Shown here in pieces: positions 11,609 through 22,384 of a stretch of 64,000 nucleotides of DNA. Made by a program: the position numbers and the translations under genes. The stretch is from the NCBI RefSeq assembly GCF_020382885.2, contig NC_058508.1, forward strand, positions 1,480,055-1,544,054. The letters run 5' to 3'. Source of the stretch: Scatophagus argus. Its lineage: Eukaryota > Chordata > Actinopteri > Scatophagidae. Every line of letters starts with the position of its first letter. The stretch's first letter is position 1. The notes below the pieces were generated by a model. That model had not been told where the DNA came from, ran no database searches, and was given only the letters and a program-made list of their open reading frames with translations.

Positions 11609-12744
11609 TTTTTAATGCAACCTCAGTGACATGTAATGAAGACTGCAGCCTCTAGGAGCTACTGGCAGGGCTTTAGTAGGTATTTGTTCTCATAGCTCAC
11701 CCACCTACCCTCCATCTTTCAACCTCCCTTACAGTTTTTATGAGCTGCCTGCAGTGGTTCAGCTACAGTATTCCATCGGGGGTTGCAAGCACTCTTGCTT
11801 ATTCAGCATCTTCTCCCTCATTTTTGCTTTCCACCCCCTCTTTGTTTCCATCCTTGCCTTCCAGCTTTCACTCCCAGCAGGTTTTAGAGTAGTGTGCAGC
11901 ATACAGTCATTAATTGCCTACATAACATGTTCCCTTCCCTGCAATATTTTTTTTTAAAGAAAAGATGAGAACTGCATCACCTTCTGTACTATGTTTTCAA
12001 GACACAGTGAAAAACAGCGTGTAATACACAATGATGATTTCTTTACATTGCTTGTTACACATACAACATGGTACAATTAACTGCACTGATGTAGAAAAAT
12101 GTATTTCCATAATCCTTTCTTACCATTAAATGCTACTATATTCCTTAAGTAGCTACATGTCTAATGAAATATGATACATTATTTTTAATTAAAATCAAGG
12201 CAAGTTGTTGTCGTAAAACCTAACATATTCATTTTTTCATATTCATTCATTTTTTGAACATAAACCTAAATAAACATTAGCTAATGAACTTTACATGATG
12301 CATATGCACCAGTGTAATAAAGCCCATGCATTTGAAATGTATATTCACCAGTTTTATGTTTTCAGTATTAATATAATTTATTGAATTTAAATGCATATTA
12401 ATCAGATTATGTATTCAGAATACATTTAGCATATTTGCTTAAATTACATAATAATAAGGCTACCTATTCAAGATGAATAATGTGTATTGGTTTAAAATAC
12501 ATAATAATTATGCTTAAATTCAATCAAAATGCATTAAATTTATTTTTATGATTAATATTCAGTGTTTTTTCTTTTACTTTCCATTGCACAACATCTCAAT
12601 AATGCATAATCAGACAACCTTGCTGATTCAACAAACCTGCAGTACTCAGCAGGTAGTGTAGCTCTTCAACCCTCATCTGCTGCTGTAGATGGAACATGCT
12701 CATGGAACATGCCCAGTCAACTGTGTGTTCGATATGTGTGAATC
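11609..12744. other. No gene seen
   Basis: Very AT-rich, especially 12000-12600. No coding or repeat structure was recognised. Confidence 0.5.
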
Positions 12745-13022
12745 TTGAAAGAAAGAAAGAAAGAAAGTGACATATTTCGTCATTGGAGGGAACTCACTCC
12801 AATGAAATTCGTGCTCTGCATTTAACCCACCCAAGTGACGTGCACACACACACAGCAAACCCGGGGCAGTGGGCGACCGCGTGCAGCGCCCGGGGAGCAG
12901 GGGGGGTTAGGTACCTTGCTCAAGGGTACCTCAGCCATGGACACCGGAACGGGGAATCGAACCAGCGATCCACCGGTTACGGGTCCGACACCCTAACCGC
13001 TGATCCACGACTGCCCCCTGAT
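12745..13022 (-). mobile_element. tRNA-derived SINE of a second family, minus strand
   Basis: On the minus strand the right-hand end reads GGGGCAGTCGTGGATCAGCG, with a polymerase III A box (TGGATCAGCGGTTAGG, 13009-12991) and a B box (GGTTCGATTCC, 12963-12953). The body contains TACCCTTGAGCAAGGTACC and CGGGTTTGCTGTGTG. It ends in a TTTC simple repeat (GAAA on the plus strand, 12747-12768). The layout is that of a SINE, not a functional tRNA gene, because no acceptor-stem pairing closes after the B box. Confidence 0.75.
12747..12768. repeat. (GAAA)n tail of SINE
   Basis: Five to six GAAA units at the 3' tail of the minus-strand SINE. Confidence 0.85.
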
Positions 13023-13129
13023 TCTGAATCATGAATGTACAAGAACACTATATACACGGTTATCGGCATGTATGGCTGGCCTCTTCCTCAACTTCCTCCT
13101 TCCATCCTCACCCCACCCCCAAAAAAGAG

Positions 13130-14229
13130 TCAAATAAGCAATCTGAGTTTCAGTGTTTGTACTTTGTTGGAAAGTTTGGTCAATTCCAGGTCCATCAGGA
13201 TCTTCTGGTATGCTTCGAATGTATTCTTCAAGCTTTTAGGATAGCTTATAGGGCATAAATCAACCCATAATGCATCACACAAGCATGGTTGAAACTCTGG
13301 AGGTTGTGAAGAACTTTGACACCTTCCAGGACCACACCAACATCTGCAAAGCGTCCACCAGGACCATCAGGACCATCACCTCGAAAAAGTGTAGATTGCC
13401 CGTCTGCCCTGGCCTCATTGCATTCAATGTCCTGAAAGATGGAGGGAACACAGAACAATGAGCTGTGTCACCCTAACCACCCTTAAACCTTAAAAAGAAT
13501 CTCGATGCCATTCTTCACCATGTTTGTGGGTACTCCGTGCCATTTTGTAACATCGTCAAACACAGTAAAAAAACGGCATGTTGTGTCTCATTACTTAAAA
13601 GTAATACTCTTAATCCTAATTAATACTCTTAATTTTATGGTGCACATAAAACAAAAGATAGTAACTTACATGTTCATAGGTTAGCCCTCCTCTGAGGGTA
13701 AGGTTCCGTGCTTCTTGAAGACGCAAGGATTTCTAGGGAGACAGAAGAGACTGTAATTTATCCAATGAAGCCTTCAACCTGCCACAATAAAATGGAGTCA
13801 ACAGAACATTCCAACTTTAATGTATAAAAAGAAAAAAACACAACACCAGGAACCCACTTTATTCAGAGATCCGTGAAGTAAATGAAAACCTTCTCAAAAA
13901 AGTATCCAATATCTGAAAGAACCAAATGACAAATTACTGTTGATACATGGTAGGGGCAAAAGGACAGTAGGAAAGAGACAAACCTCTTCTGTCCACCCCC
14001 TGCTCCCTCACTCCTACCCTCTGCTATCTCTCCTTTCCCTGTCTCCATGGATATCAGCCCTAAATACACTACAAGGTATGGTAAAGGAGGACGACAGGAA
14101 TGGCATTATTTTTGTAAACTACATTGTAGAAAAAAAGAATTAACACAACTAAAATGTTTTATCAACTCATACCTGGAAGATAGTAAACTGTCACACAATT
14201 TGCATGGCCACATTCACACAGCACCTGCG
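13130..14229 (-). pseudogene. Broken split gene, C-terminus resembling fish SAMD3-like proteins
   Basis: The last exon (13433-13130) follows a good acceptor (CCATCTTTCAG). It reads DIECNEARADGQ, then RFADVGVVLEGVKVLHNL, then CVMHYGLIYAL, and after a frame slip near 13247 it continues YPKSLKNTFEAYQKIL to a TGA at 13132-13130. That ending (LIYAL-x-x-YPK-x-x-K-NTF, then a leucine-rich tail) recalls the C-terminus of the many fish SAMD3-like uncharacterised proteins; this is my recollection, not a search result. Upstream, a 63-bp exon-like block with clean CCCTAG acceptor and GTAAGT donor lies at 13732-13670, and another (reading CECGHANCVTVYYLP) with GCAG acceptor and GTATGA donor at 14229-14181. 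The frame slip makes the copy non-functional. Exon joining is uncertain. Confidence 0.45.
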
Positions 14230-16520
14230 AATGAATACAAATAACAATAAATCAGTCATGTTATTAGTAACACACACACGCACACACACACACACAACAA
14301 GCTCCTCCTTTAACCACTGCTGGCTACGGAAACATCAGGTTTCAAAGTGCATGTATAATGTACAACATTAATGAAAAACCCACACATCAAACCTTCTGCA
14401 AGATTAGAAGATTTTAGGCCATTTGAATTTTCTGTTATCAATGTATTTATCCTACTCAAACTTTAGCTTCATTATATTAAGCCATTTTAAAATCACATGA
14501 ACGGTCAGTCAATATGAACCACAATTTAATTGTACTACCTTTTGGTGAGTGCATCTTTGTAACTTAGGCTATACTTACTAAATCAAAGAGGTTGACCTAT
14601 TAAGGTGAGAACACAGGAGAAGCATGAAAATGATTCATGAATCATTTCTGTAAGTGTAGAGTGGACTTTCTCTGTCTCATCAGATTTTAGAGGATTACTC
14701 TGCCACTTTTTTTGAAAGGTTTGTTCTGACCTAAATTCTTTGAGGAAGAAAACTGATTAGTCAAGTTTTCATCAACATATTTTTATGTGCATTTTGAAGT
14801 ATTGCATTAGAAATGATAGACAGAAATATACTAATTGGAAAAAAAAATATTAAAATAATTTCTTATGTGAGTTGGTTTTGCCTTTCTTGATAAAGAGTTA
14901 ATATGCTTAATCGGAGATCAGAAACCTTTTTCAAATAAAGCCTGATGAAGCAAACTTGAATCACATAAATGTTGATGTGTGTCTGCTCTGACAGAAGATG
15001 TAGCTGTGTTAGCTTTTTTATGAATGTTTCCATAAGATTCTCATTCCCAGATTAATTCCATTCCCTTGTAGATGTTGAAAGTGACTGATTTTGTTTCTTG
15101 TGAGGGGCCCGCATGCTAAGGGGCCATGAAAGTAGGTAATAGGTAATAGGTTGCCAGACAATGCCACCCTGGGAATTTCACCTAGGGAATTCGAACAAAC
15201 TAACTCCACAAAAATGAATGGCACTCAGGTCCGTTTGCAATTGAGGCAGAGACAGTAGTTCAAAAGTATAAATATCAATTAATCAATTCTTTTAAAAGAC
15301 AGAACTAGTATAAAATAATAATAAAAAAAAAAAAAGAAAGACCAATCAGGGCTGTACCTACTGTGTCCAATCCAATCAAAAAGGGGATCCCTGGAACACC
15401 ACACATGAAGCAAACAAAAATGAAACAAACATCCACCCAAAGTGCAAACACAATACAAGAGGGACACCAGCACCAGGACCGTCCACCACCGTAGGTTCAA
15501 CACCTGAATGGGAGAGACCCAAGATCAACAGATTAAAAATGAGAACAACCAACCGATAACCAAGAAAACAAAAACAATAATAAATAAGAAAAAAATATCA
15601 AATTCAAAAGAAAAAAACCTAATCAATAGGGACAAAAGCAATAAATCGAAATGCAACCCACAATAATCAAAGTAAAATTAACAAGAAGTTCTTATTTTTG
15701 GGTTACCAGCAAACCAATTACTACAAAGAAAATAAAGAATATACCATAAAGAGCAAACAAACAAAAGTAACCAAGAGACCAAAAGGAATAAATCCCATGC
15801 TACTCCTTCACCCCCTCCACACACACGAACTACTACACACACAGACACAGAAAGCCCCCGGTAACACCGAACAACAAGCCAGGTGCCAGGCAAGGCAACC
15901 AGAGGCCAAGTCAGTTACAGCGGGGCGGCGCACACCCGAAGTGAGGCAACCAAGCCAAAGAGGCAAGGTAAAGCAATTAGTCCCTGCTAAGGTAAAGTGA
16001 TACCCAGCCTGAGGCAAAGCAGCAGTGATTTCCTTCGCCGATTAGCCAACACTGCGCGGCTGCCAGGTTATCCTTCCCCCGGTCAGGCAGTCCTGGACAA
16101 CATGGCATGGAGCAGAGGGGTAGACGCCACACGAGAACGACCTACCCGCGGCAAGCAGCAAAGAGCGCATAGCGCAACACCCAAATGGGCTTCTACCACC
16201 ACACAGAGGTGGAGCTGGAGGATGCCAGGAAATGCCGCGACCCAGCCTCCGGCAAGCCAAAGAGGGGACACGTGCTCTCTGTCTGCTTTTATGCGATATT
16301 CTCCCACAGCGATTGGCTGAGATCCTAACTCAGCTGAAACTCATCAGGACCACCGATTGCGTTCTGCCACAACTACACATAATGCACAGGACTATACATA
16401 GTGCACAAGGATTATTCAGACTATACACGCTGCACAGAAACTATATAAGGCTATACATACTGCACAAAGACATATATACATAGTGAGGACAAAATACAAG
16501 ACAAAAAGACAAGGAGCAGC
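14230..16520. other. No gene recognised
   Basis: Contains a CA microsatellite (14270-14297) and a CpG-richer block at 15830-16330. The block is flanked by A-rich sequence and could be part of an old retroelement LTR in minus orientation. I found no second copy in the window to prove this. Confidence 0.35.
14270..14297. repeat. (CA)n microsatellite
   Basis: Imperfect CA repeat with one CG interruption. Confidence 0.9.
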
Positions 16521-16524
16521 ACCA

Positions 16525-17000
16525 ACCAGAACATGGTCCTGAGAAAGACCCCGATGATCTTTTCAACTCACTACCCGCTGCAAGTCCTTGCGATCCAGTG
16601 CAGTGCAGTGACCATACCAGGCAGTGATGCAGCTGCACAGGATGCTCTCAATGGTCCTCCTGTAGAGTGTGGTGAGAACTGTCGGAGGAAAATGAGCTCA
16701 GTTTCCTCAGGAAATGGAGGGCTTTCTGGGCTTTCTTAACAATGAAGCTGGTGTTGAAGGACCAGGTGAGGTCATCCACCAAGGAACTTGGTGCTCTAGA
16801 TGATGTCCATGGTGGAGCCATCAGTGTTCAGCAGAGAGAGGTCACTCTGCTCTTCTGAAGTATACAACCATCTCTTTGGTCTTGTTGATGTTCAGGGACA
16901 AGTTGTTGACTTTGCACCAGTTCATTAAACGTTGCACCTCCTCTGTATAAGCTGACTTGTTTTTCTTTGCTGATGAGACCCACCACAGTCACACATCATT
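16525..17000 (-). pseudogene. CR1/Rex1-like LINE, C-terminal RT fragment
   Basis: On the minus strand it reads, with shifts, WCKVNNLSLNINKTKEMVV, then FRRAE, then KPRKPSIS, then LYRRTIESILCSCITAWYG and LDRKDLQRVV. These are the thumb and C-terminal signatures of a fish non-LTR reverse transcriptase. Several frameshifts are present. Two other minus-strand pieces of the same kind lie at 27741-28262 and 36720-36970. The clade name is tentative. Confidence 0.7.
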
Positions 17001-17197
17001 GACATGACATCATTTAGTCCTTTTGGTTTACCACACATTGCAGTGCATTTTGGACTAATATTACCTCATGGTTAAAATTAGCTACCAAACACTAGCAGTG
17101 ATTATGGTTGCCAAATGTTAATGTTTATTTTTATCAATTAAAAAATGCAAAGAGAATGAATGGAAGAGAAATCAAACCACCGTTTGCCTTCAAAACA

Positions 17198-17490
17198 TGT
17201 AAGGAAATGGCATTCCTCCAAACTCACAGAATCTCACTCAATCTGACAAGACCGCCTTAGATCGTATAGGAAGGCCCTACAGACTGTCAGAGCAGCCTAT
17301 TACTCAAAATTAATTGAGGATAACAAGTATAACCCCAGGTTTCTCTTCAGCACTGTAGCCACGCTGACTTGTATCCCTGTAACCCTTAGCAACAATGAGT
17401 TTATGACCTTTTTCATAACAAGATTTTAAACATTAGAGAAAAAATTCAACACCTGACCTCAGCTGGTACTGATCTACCTTCAAACATCGG
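17198..17490 (+). pseudogene. L2 LINE internal fragment
   Basis: Nearly collinear with 53720-54000 of the larger L2 copy: GGAAATGGC-TTCCTCCAAACT, TACTCAAAATTAATTGAGGAT, CCCAGGTTTCTCTTCAGCAC, and TTTTAAACATTAGAGA. It covers the linker between endonuclease and RT and has several indels. Confidence 0.85.
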
Positions 17491-17499
17491 AGCCTGTCA

Positions 17500-18010
17500 C
17501 ACCGCGGTGAGGTATTGTCTTGTTTTGGGTTTATGTCTTGTCATTTCCTGTTTTATTTTGAAAAGTAACTCTCCTCTCATTTCAGGTCACTTGCCCTTCC
17601 TCATGTATCTGCAGTCTGATTGTCTCCCCAATTACCCGATTGTATTCACCTGTTTCCTATTACCCTCATGTGTTTGAAATAGTCTGCGTTACCCTTGTCT
17701 TGTGCCAGTGTGTTTCGTCCTTAGTGTGATCACGCCAGCGTTCTTTGCCACAGCCTCAGTCTCTTGCTTTGAAAGCTCTTTGTAGCTTCCTCTGTTAATA
17801 GTGATTTTTTGTTGCACTTTTCATAGCTCAGTTTAGTTTCTAGTTGAGTTTTGTAGTTCGGGTCCTAGTTTTTCCTCTTTATAGAGCGATTTTTTGTTGT
17901 AGTCTTATTAGTATTATTAGTTATTACTAACCCTAACCCTATTATTAGTAACCCTAGTACAGTTCAGTTCAGTTTCATGTACCTCATTTACCTCAGTTCC
18001 AGGTTTTCCC
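17500..18010 (+). repeat. Distant relative of the dispersed repeat (copy D)
   Basis: Shares CTGTTTTATTTTGAAA and the TCACCTGTTTCC / ACCCTTGTCTTGTGCC style of copy C at 28.3-28.8 kb, in the same orientation as that copy. Similarity fades after about 17780. Around 17925-17960 there are two TAACCC units, too few to be telomeric. Confidence 0.4.
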
Positions 18011-18284
18011 CAATACCATAGACACCAGATCAGTTCAATAGCGCAGTGCAGCACAAACGTAACTCAAAAATCCACTCCAAGTTTTACCGTGGCGCTTCAA
18101 CCAAAAACAAAAGAAAAGGCCGACATTCAATTTTTTTTTTTTTTAGCATCCATAATCACAGTCCATCTGCCATATTTTACAAAAAGTACTCACAGTGCTG
18201 GTGGGGCAATCGATCAGACCATCAGACAGACAGTCAGTCAGTCTGTGGATCCAGCTCAGTCGACTGTACAAAAAATTTGTAGCG

Positions 18285-18840
18285 CATACCATCCATACAT
18301 CTTCTTCTGCTTCATCCGGGACCGGGTCTTGGGGGCAGCAGCTTGAGCAGGGATGCCCAGACTTCCCTCTGCCCAGACACTTCCTCCAGCTCTTCCGGGT
18401 GCACCCCAAGGTGTCTTCCTTGGAGCCTCCTCTCGGTGGGGCATGCCCGGAACACCTCCCCAGGATGGCGTCTAGGGAGCATCCGAAACAGACGACTCTA
18501 CTCCGAGCTCCTCCCAGGTAACAGAGCCCCACACCCTATCCCTAAGGCAGTGCCCTGCCACCATGCGGAGAAAGCTTACTCCAGCCGCTTGTATCTGAGA
18601 TCTCGTTCTTTTGATCATGACCCCAAGTTCGTGACCATAGGTGAGAGTAGGAACGTAGATTGACTGGTAAATTGAGATCTTCACCTTACGGCTCAGCTCC
18701 CTCTTTACCATGACGGACCGATACAATGACCGTATTACTGCTGTCGCTGCACCAATCCGCCTGTCAATCTCACGCTCCCATCTTCCCTCACTCGTGAACA
18801 ACACCCCGACAACGCCACCTGGGGAGTTGCACCCCAAGAA
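18285..18840 (-). pseudogene. Rex3-like LINE 3' fragment, minus strand
   Basis: On the minus strand it opens with GVLFTSEGRWEREIDRRIGA (18805-18745), then VPTLTYGHELGVM, then RIQAAGVSFLRMVAGHCLRD. This is the end of the RT and the C-terminal region of the Rex3-like LINE. It continues, frame-shifted, to CTGCTGCCCCCAAGACCC and finishes in GAAGAAGATGTATGGATGG at about 18285. The GATG-type 3' terminus matches the copy ending near 53100. Confidence 0.8.
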
Positions 18841-18859
18841 ATGAACTTTGACCTGTACG

Positions 18860-19486
18860 TTTATCACACAGATTCGCTACACAAACAGGACACGTGATGG
18901 ACTTCCAATTATAAACAATATTTATTTATGACAAATCAACAATTTTTAAAATAAAGCAAAGATGTAGAGAGTCTTTGGCCTGAGTGTCAAAATAATAAAC
19001 TAAGGCTGAATGCGGTAACGAAAAATAAACAAAATGGCAGGGACAGGACTAGCGCTGGCTTTGGCAGACAGACTAAGACACACGTTAAAAAAAAAAAAAA
19101 AAACACGGAGGGAAGCGATACAGCTCAAACCAGGGAAAACCACTACAAACCAAATCACCATGTGCCACGCCAGATTATAGGGAGTGAAAAGGGAACCACC
19201 ACCAGAGTGCTGCCCCGGAAAAGAAACAAACAAAATTATAATAGCGCATATGAAGGGGGGGGGGCACTCAGGCAGTTGTGATAACACAGTTAAAAGCAGA
19301 AGGCGTATACTTAAACACAAACACACACACAACACCATAACAAAATATATATATAACTATAATAAAATAACAGAGAATAATAGAACAAACTTAACACCAA
19401 CCGTCAGCTAAATCAACAACGAAAGAAACAATTTGTTCCAAAAAAAAAAAAAAATCAAACAAAACAAAAAGGGAAAAACAATAAAC
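18860..19486 (-). other. Flank split from 25929-26483 by the transposon insertion
   Basis: A/T-rich, non-coding. The 19493-25922 transposon carries a target duplication, so this stretch and 25929-26483 were once contiguous. A gypsy pol C-terminus begins at 26484 on the minus strand, so the joined stretch may be its 3' LTR; on the minus strand there is a TATAAATA near 26012 and an AATAAA near 18910. The LTR boundaries are not defined. Confidence 0.35.
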
Positions 19487-19492
19487 TAACTA

Positions 19493-19555
19493 GGTCCGTG
19501 TACCTTCCGTTCATTCAATTTTCAATTTAGAAACGCAAATCGGAAAACAAAAAAC
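19493..19555 (+). repeat. Left 63-bp terminal inverted repeat
   Basis: Perfect reverse complement of 25860-25922. Starts GGTCCGTGTACCTTCCGTTC and ends ACAAAAAAC. Identity stops abruptly at 19556. Confidence 0.95.
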
Positions 19556-19837
19556 GGGGCATTTTTTCTATTTCCATTTCTTAAACAAACATCGGACAAT
19601 CAATTTAATGACCCTTTTAAAAGAAAACTATTGCATTTTCCTATCCAAAAGTTAGTTTTCGGGGAAGGCCTCGAACTTCTGTATTTCCATTTTCAATTCT
19701 CAATTTTTACGCTTTCCTGTCTGTGGCCCGGAAATAAAATAAGTAATTGCGCGGAGTGATCCGTGTTGCTGGACGTGCAGGAAACAGTGCGTCCGTGTAC
19801 CTTACTGGTGTTGGTGCATTCACAATTCATCTGCACT

Positions 19838-20211
19838 ATGGACTCGAGTTTTATCCTTTTTAAAGGAAACAAAAGGATAACCCTTAAGGAGAGCGACATG
19901 ATTGGAGATAAAATCGCTAGAATATTCCAGGTAGGTAACACCTTTCGTTTGCTTGGAGAACATGCTAGGACCAGAGGATGCTCTGCACAACACACGGCTA
20001 GCCGACTGATAAAGGCTCCTCAATGTAAAATCATTGAAATTTAAAAGTATAAGCTTATTTACAAAATAATGTGAAGGTGTGCGTGAGCGCGCTACATGCG
20101 GGGGGATGCTGTAGTGAAACTAATCTGAAGTGCAAATTAAGCTGGAGTTCAAACATTAATGGGAAAACCTGCTGAAGTTTTCTCAGCATTCCGGGGTGCG
20201 TGCGTGCGTGA

Positions 20212-20258
<47 letters not shown>

Positions 20259-22098
20259 GGGGTGTGTTTGAGTGACAGCTGGGGCGGAGCAATAGAATAT
20301 TAGAACAATGAATATCAAAAGAAATAAATGTTAGGTAGGTTTTACATATCTGTAATTAACATTTAGCTGATGCTTTTTTCAAAGGTATATGCTCCTAGCT
20401 TGTACATAACTGATGATGACAATGTGGCCATATTCCCGGGATCAGCTGGACATTTCAGCTGCTTGGACCTCAAACATCGTGGCCACTATGAGGTTCATGG
20501 GGATGATATTGGTCTACCAGTTGCCGAGCAGAGTCATCCATTGTCAGGCCAGAACCGTTTCCAGTTCCACCGTACAGCACAGCCCACTGCTGCTCTAGGG
20601 TCACCTGCTCAGGCTATAGCTCCCACTCCCCCCCGAGCAAGCATGAGTAACACCTTCCAAAGGTACCTACACTTTCATCTCATCTTACAATTAACTACAA
20701 AGCTACATATGAATAAATCATCATAATTGTATTTCTTTTTGCAATTCTTGAGATCCTTTGTAACCAAGATAATTTAAAAACTTGAATCAATTGTAATTGC
20801 ATCAATTGTAATGTAGACTATGTGTTTAAGATGGAATTAATTGATTTGACTTGATGTAAACTATTCCCACATTAATCTTTCTAGGTCTGTCTTCATCGCT
20901 GAGCTCAGCCAGGGGAAACTGAAGCCTACTCGTATGGTTGTTCTCAGACTGTTTGAGTTTGAAGCCACAACCACAGGTATCCTTGCAAAAATACATGATG
21001 CCCCGCAGAGTGATGACCCTCTCATCCTGACCGATGCCCAGGGAAATGAGATTGTGGACTCCGAAGGGACAAGAGGTACTAATTGAAAAATGAATAATTA
21101 CACAATAATAGTTTGTTTGATCAACTACATGCCCATCTATACTGGTCTTTCTTTGTCTCATAATTTTCTTGACCCGCAAAGGGTTCTGTTTTGCTGCAAA
21201 TGTGTTTACATTATATGTGTTCAAAGATTTGTCTTCCTCTCTTGCTAGGCTCCAAGTATTGGAAGCAAAATGCAAAAAAGTTTCTTGCTGTCTCAGAGCA
21301 GATCTTCCATGAGTTCCAGAAAGGAACAAAGGCAAAGAAACTGAGGTAAACATTTTAGTTACGGCCAACTGATATTTGTCTTTCATTTTGTTTTAAGTAC
21401 CATCTCTTAGAAAAAAAGCTTATCTGAACAGAACTTGTGAATATTGTACAATTTTGTTGTGTATTTTTGTCTCTCCTTGTAGTCTTAAAGATATGGACTC
21501 CACAAGTCTTCAGGAAGTTCATGATAAAATAGAAGAAGTGATCTTGGCTGCTCAAGGACTGAGTGAAGTCACCACAGTCCTGAAGGACCTATCAACACAG
21601 GCCAGCGACACCAGGGGCGCTATGCTGGTTCTGACCAACACCATGATAACACACATGAAGGAGGCCTTTGGCTGTATTGTGTGCAAAGGTCTGTTGTTTG
21701 ATCTATATTAAAGTCTACCTTTAAGCAGGATCAGATTGAATGGCCAAGTGAATCAAGCATTAATTCATTTTTGCATGTTAAAGTGAAACTGTCGCTTGCC
21801 AAGCTTTTAAACATATGTAATATGTAGATAACGTAAAGAGAAGGTAATATGTTGAACTTTAATCTTGCATGTGTATTGGCCTTTTCATTTTCTTCATCAA
21901 AAAGGGCTCATGGAAGAACCTGTGATTGCTGTCTGCTGCAAAAGCTTTGTTGGCTGCAAAAACTGCGTTGACCAGTGGATGCTGACATCTGACCAGTGCC
22001 TCAAATGCAGGGCAGATGAGTTCTCTGTCAATGCACACAGGCTGACCAGTCTTGACAATGTTCTCTCCATACTGGGTGGTGTCATTAAGATGGATTAA
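19838..22098 (+). CDS. RING-like companion protein of the transposon (352 aa, six exons)
   Basis: Exons 19838-19930, 20385-20662, 20885-21075, 21249-21345, 21483-21688 and 21905-22098 join in frame with GT-AG introns to 1,059 nt. An in-frame ATG at 19763 would add 25 residues; 19838 (MDSSFILF) was chosen because the sequence after it looks family-like. The C-terminus has eight cysteines in RING order: CIVC, then VCC, then GCKNC with the following W, then CLKC. The usual RING histidine is replaced by cysteine. This suggests a zinc-binding, possibly ubiquitin-ligase-type module. The N-terminal ~280 residues match no domain I can name; they include a proline/alanine-rich linker and a helical stretch rich in Glu/Leu (exon 5). 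The gene converges on the transposase, and the two stop codons are 287 bp apart. Function in transposition is inferred from position only. Confidence 0.8.
20222..20257. repeat. (GA)n microsatellite
   Basis: About 18 GA units in intron 1 of the RING gene. Confidence 0.95.
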
Positions 22099-22384
22099 CC
22101 TTTTCAGTGTGATTGTATCACGTTCAGTGATTTAAACCTGATTACCTCTGTTATAGTACATCTGGCTAATTGCCTTGTTCAAAGTCAGTTGGAATTTTGC
22201 ACTTGTTCAACAGCTGTAGAGGATACAGATCTTTTTTTAATTTCATGTTGCACTTTGTAAAATTATGTTCACTGGGTGGGGAACATCGTTTAATATTCAA
22301 CACTGTTATGGTAGCAAGTGTTCGATTGTGGTTGCAATTAAAAGAATACACAGTATATCCAGAAGCAACTTGTCTCTGACATTT

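Noticed and set aside
12950..13022. Possible tRNA gene on the minus strand
   Set aside because: Same reason: a polymerase III promoter within a SINE body ending in a TTTC tail.
17920..17960. Telomere-like TAACCC units
   Set aside because: Only two or three imperfect units; too few for an interstitial telomere array.
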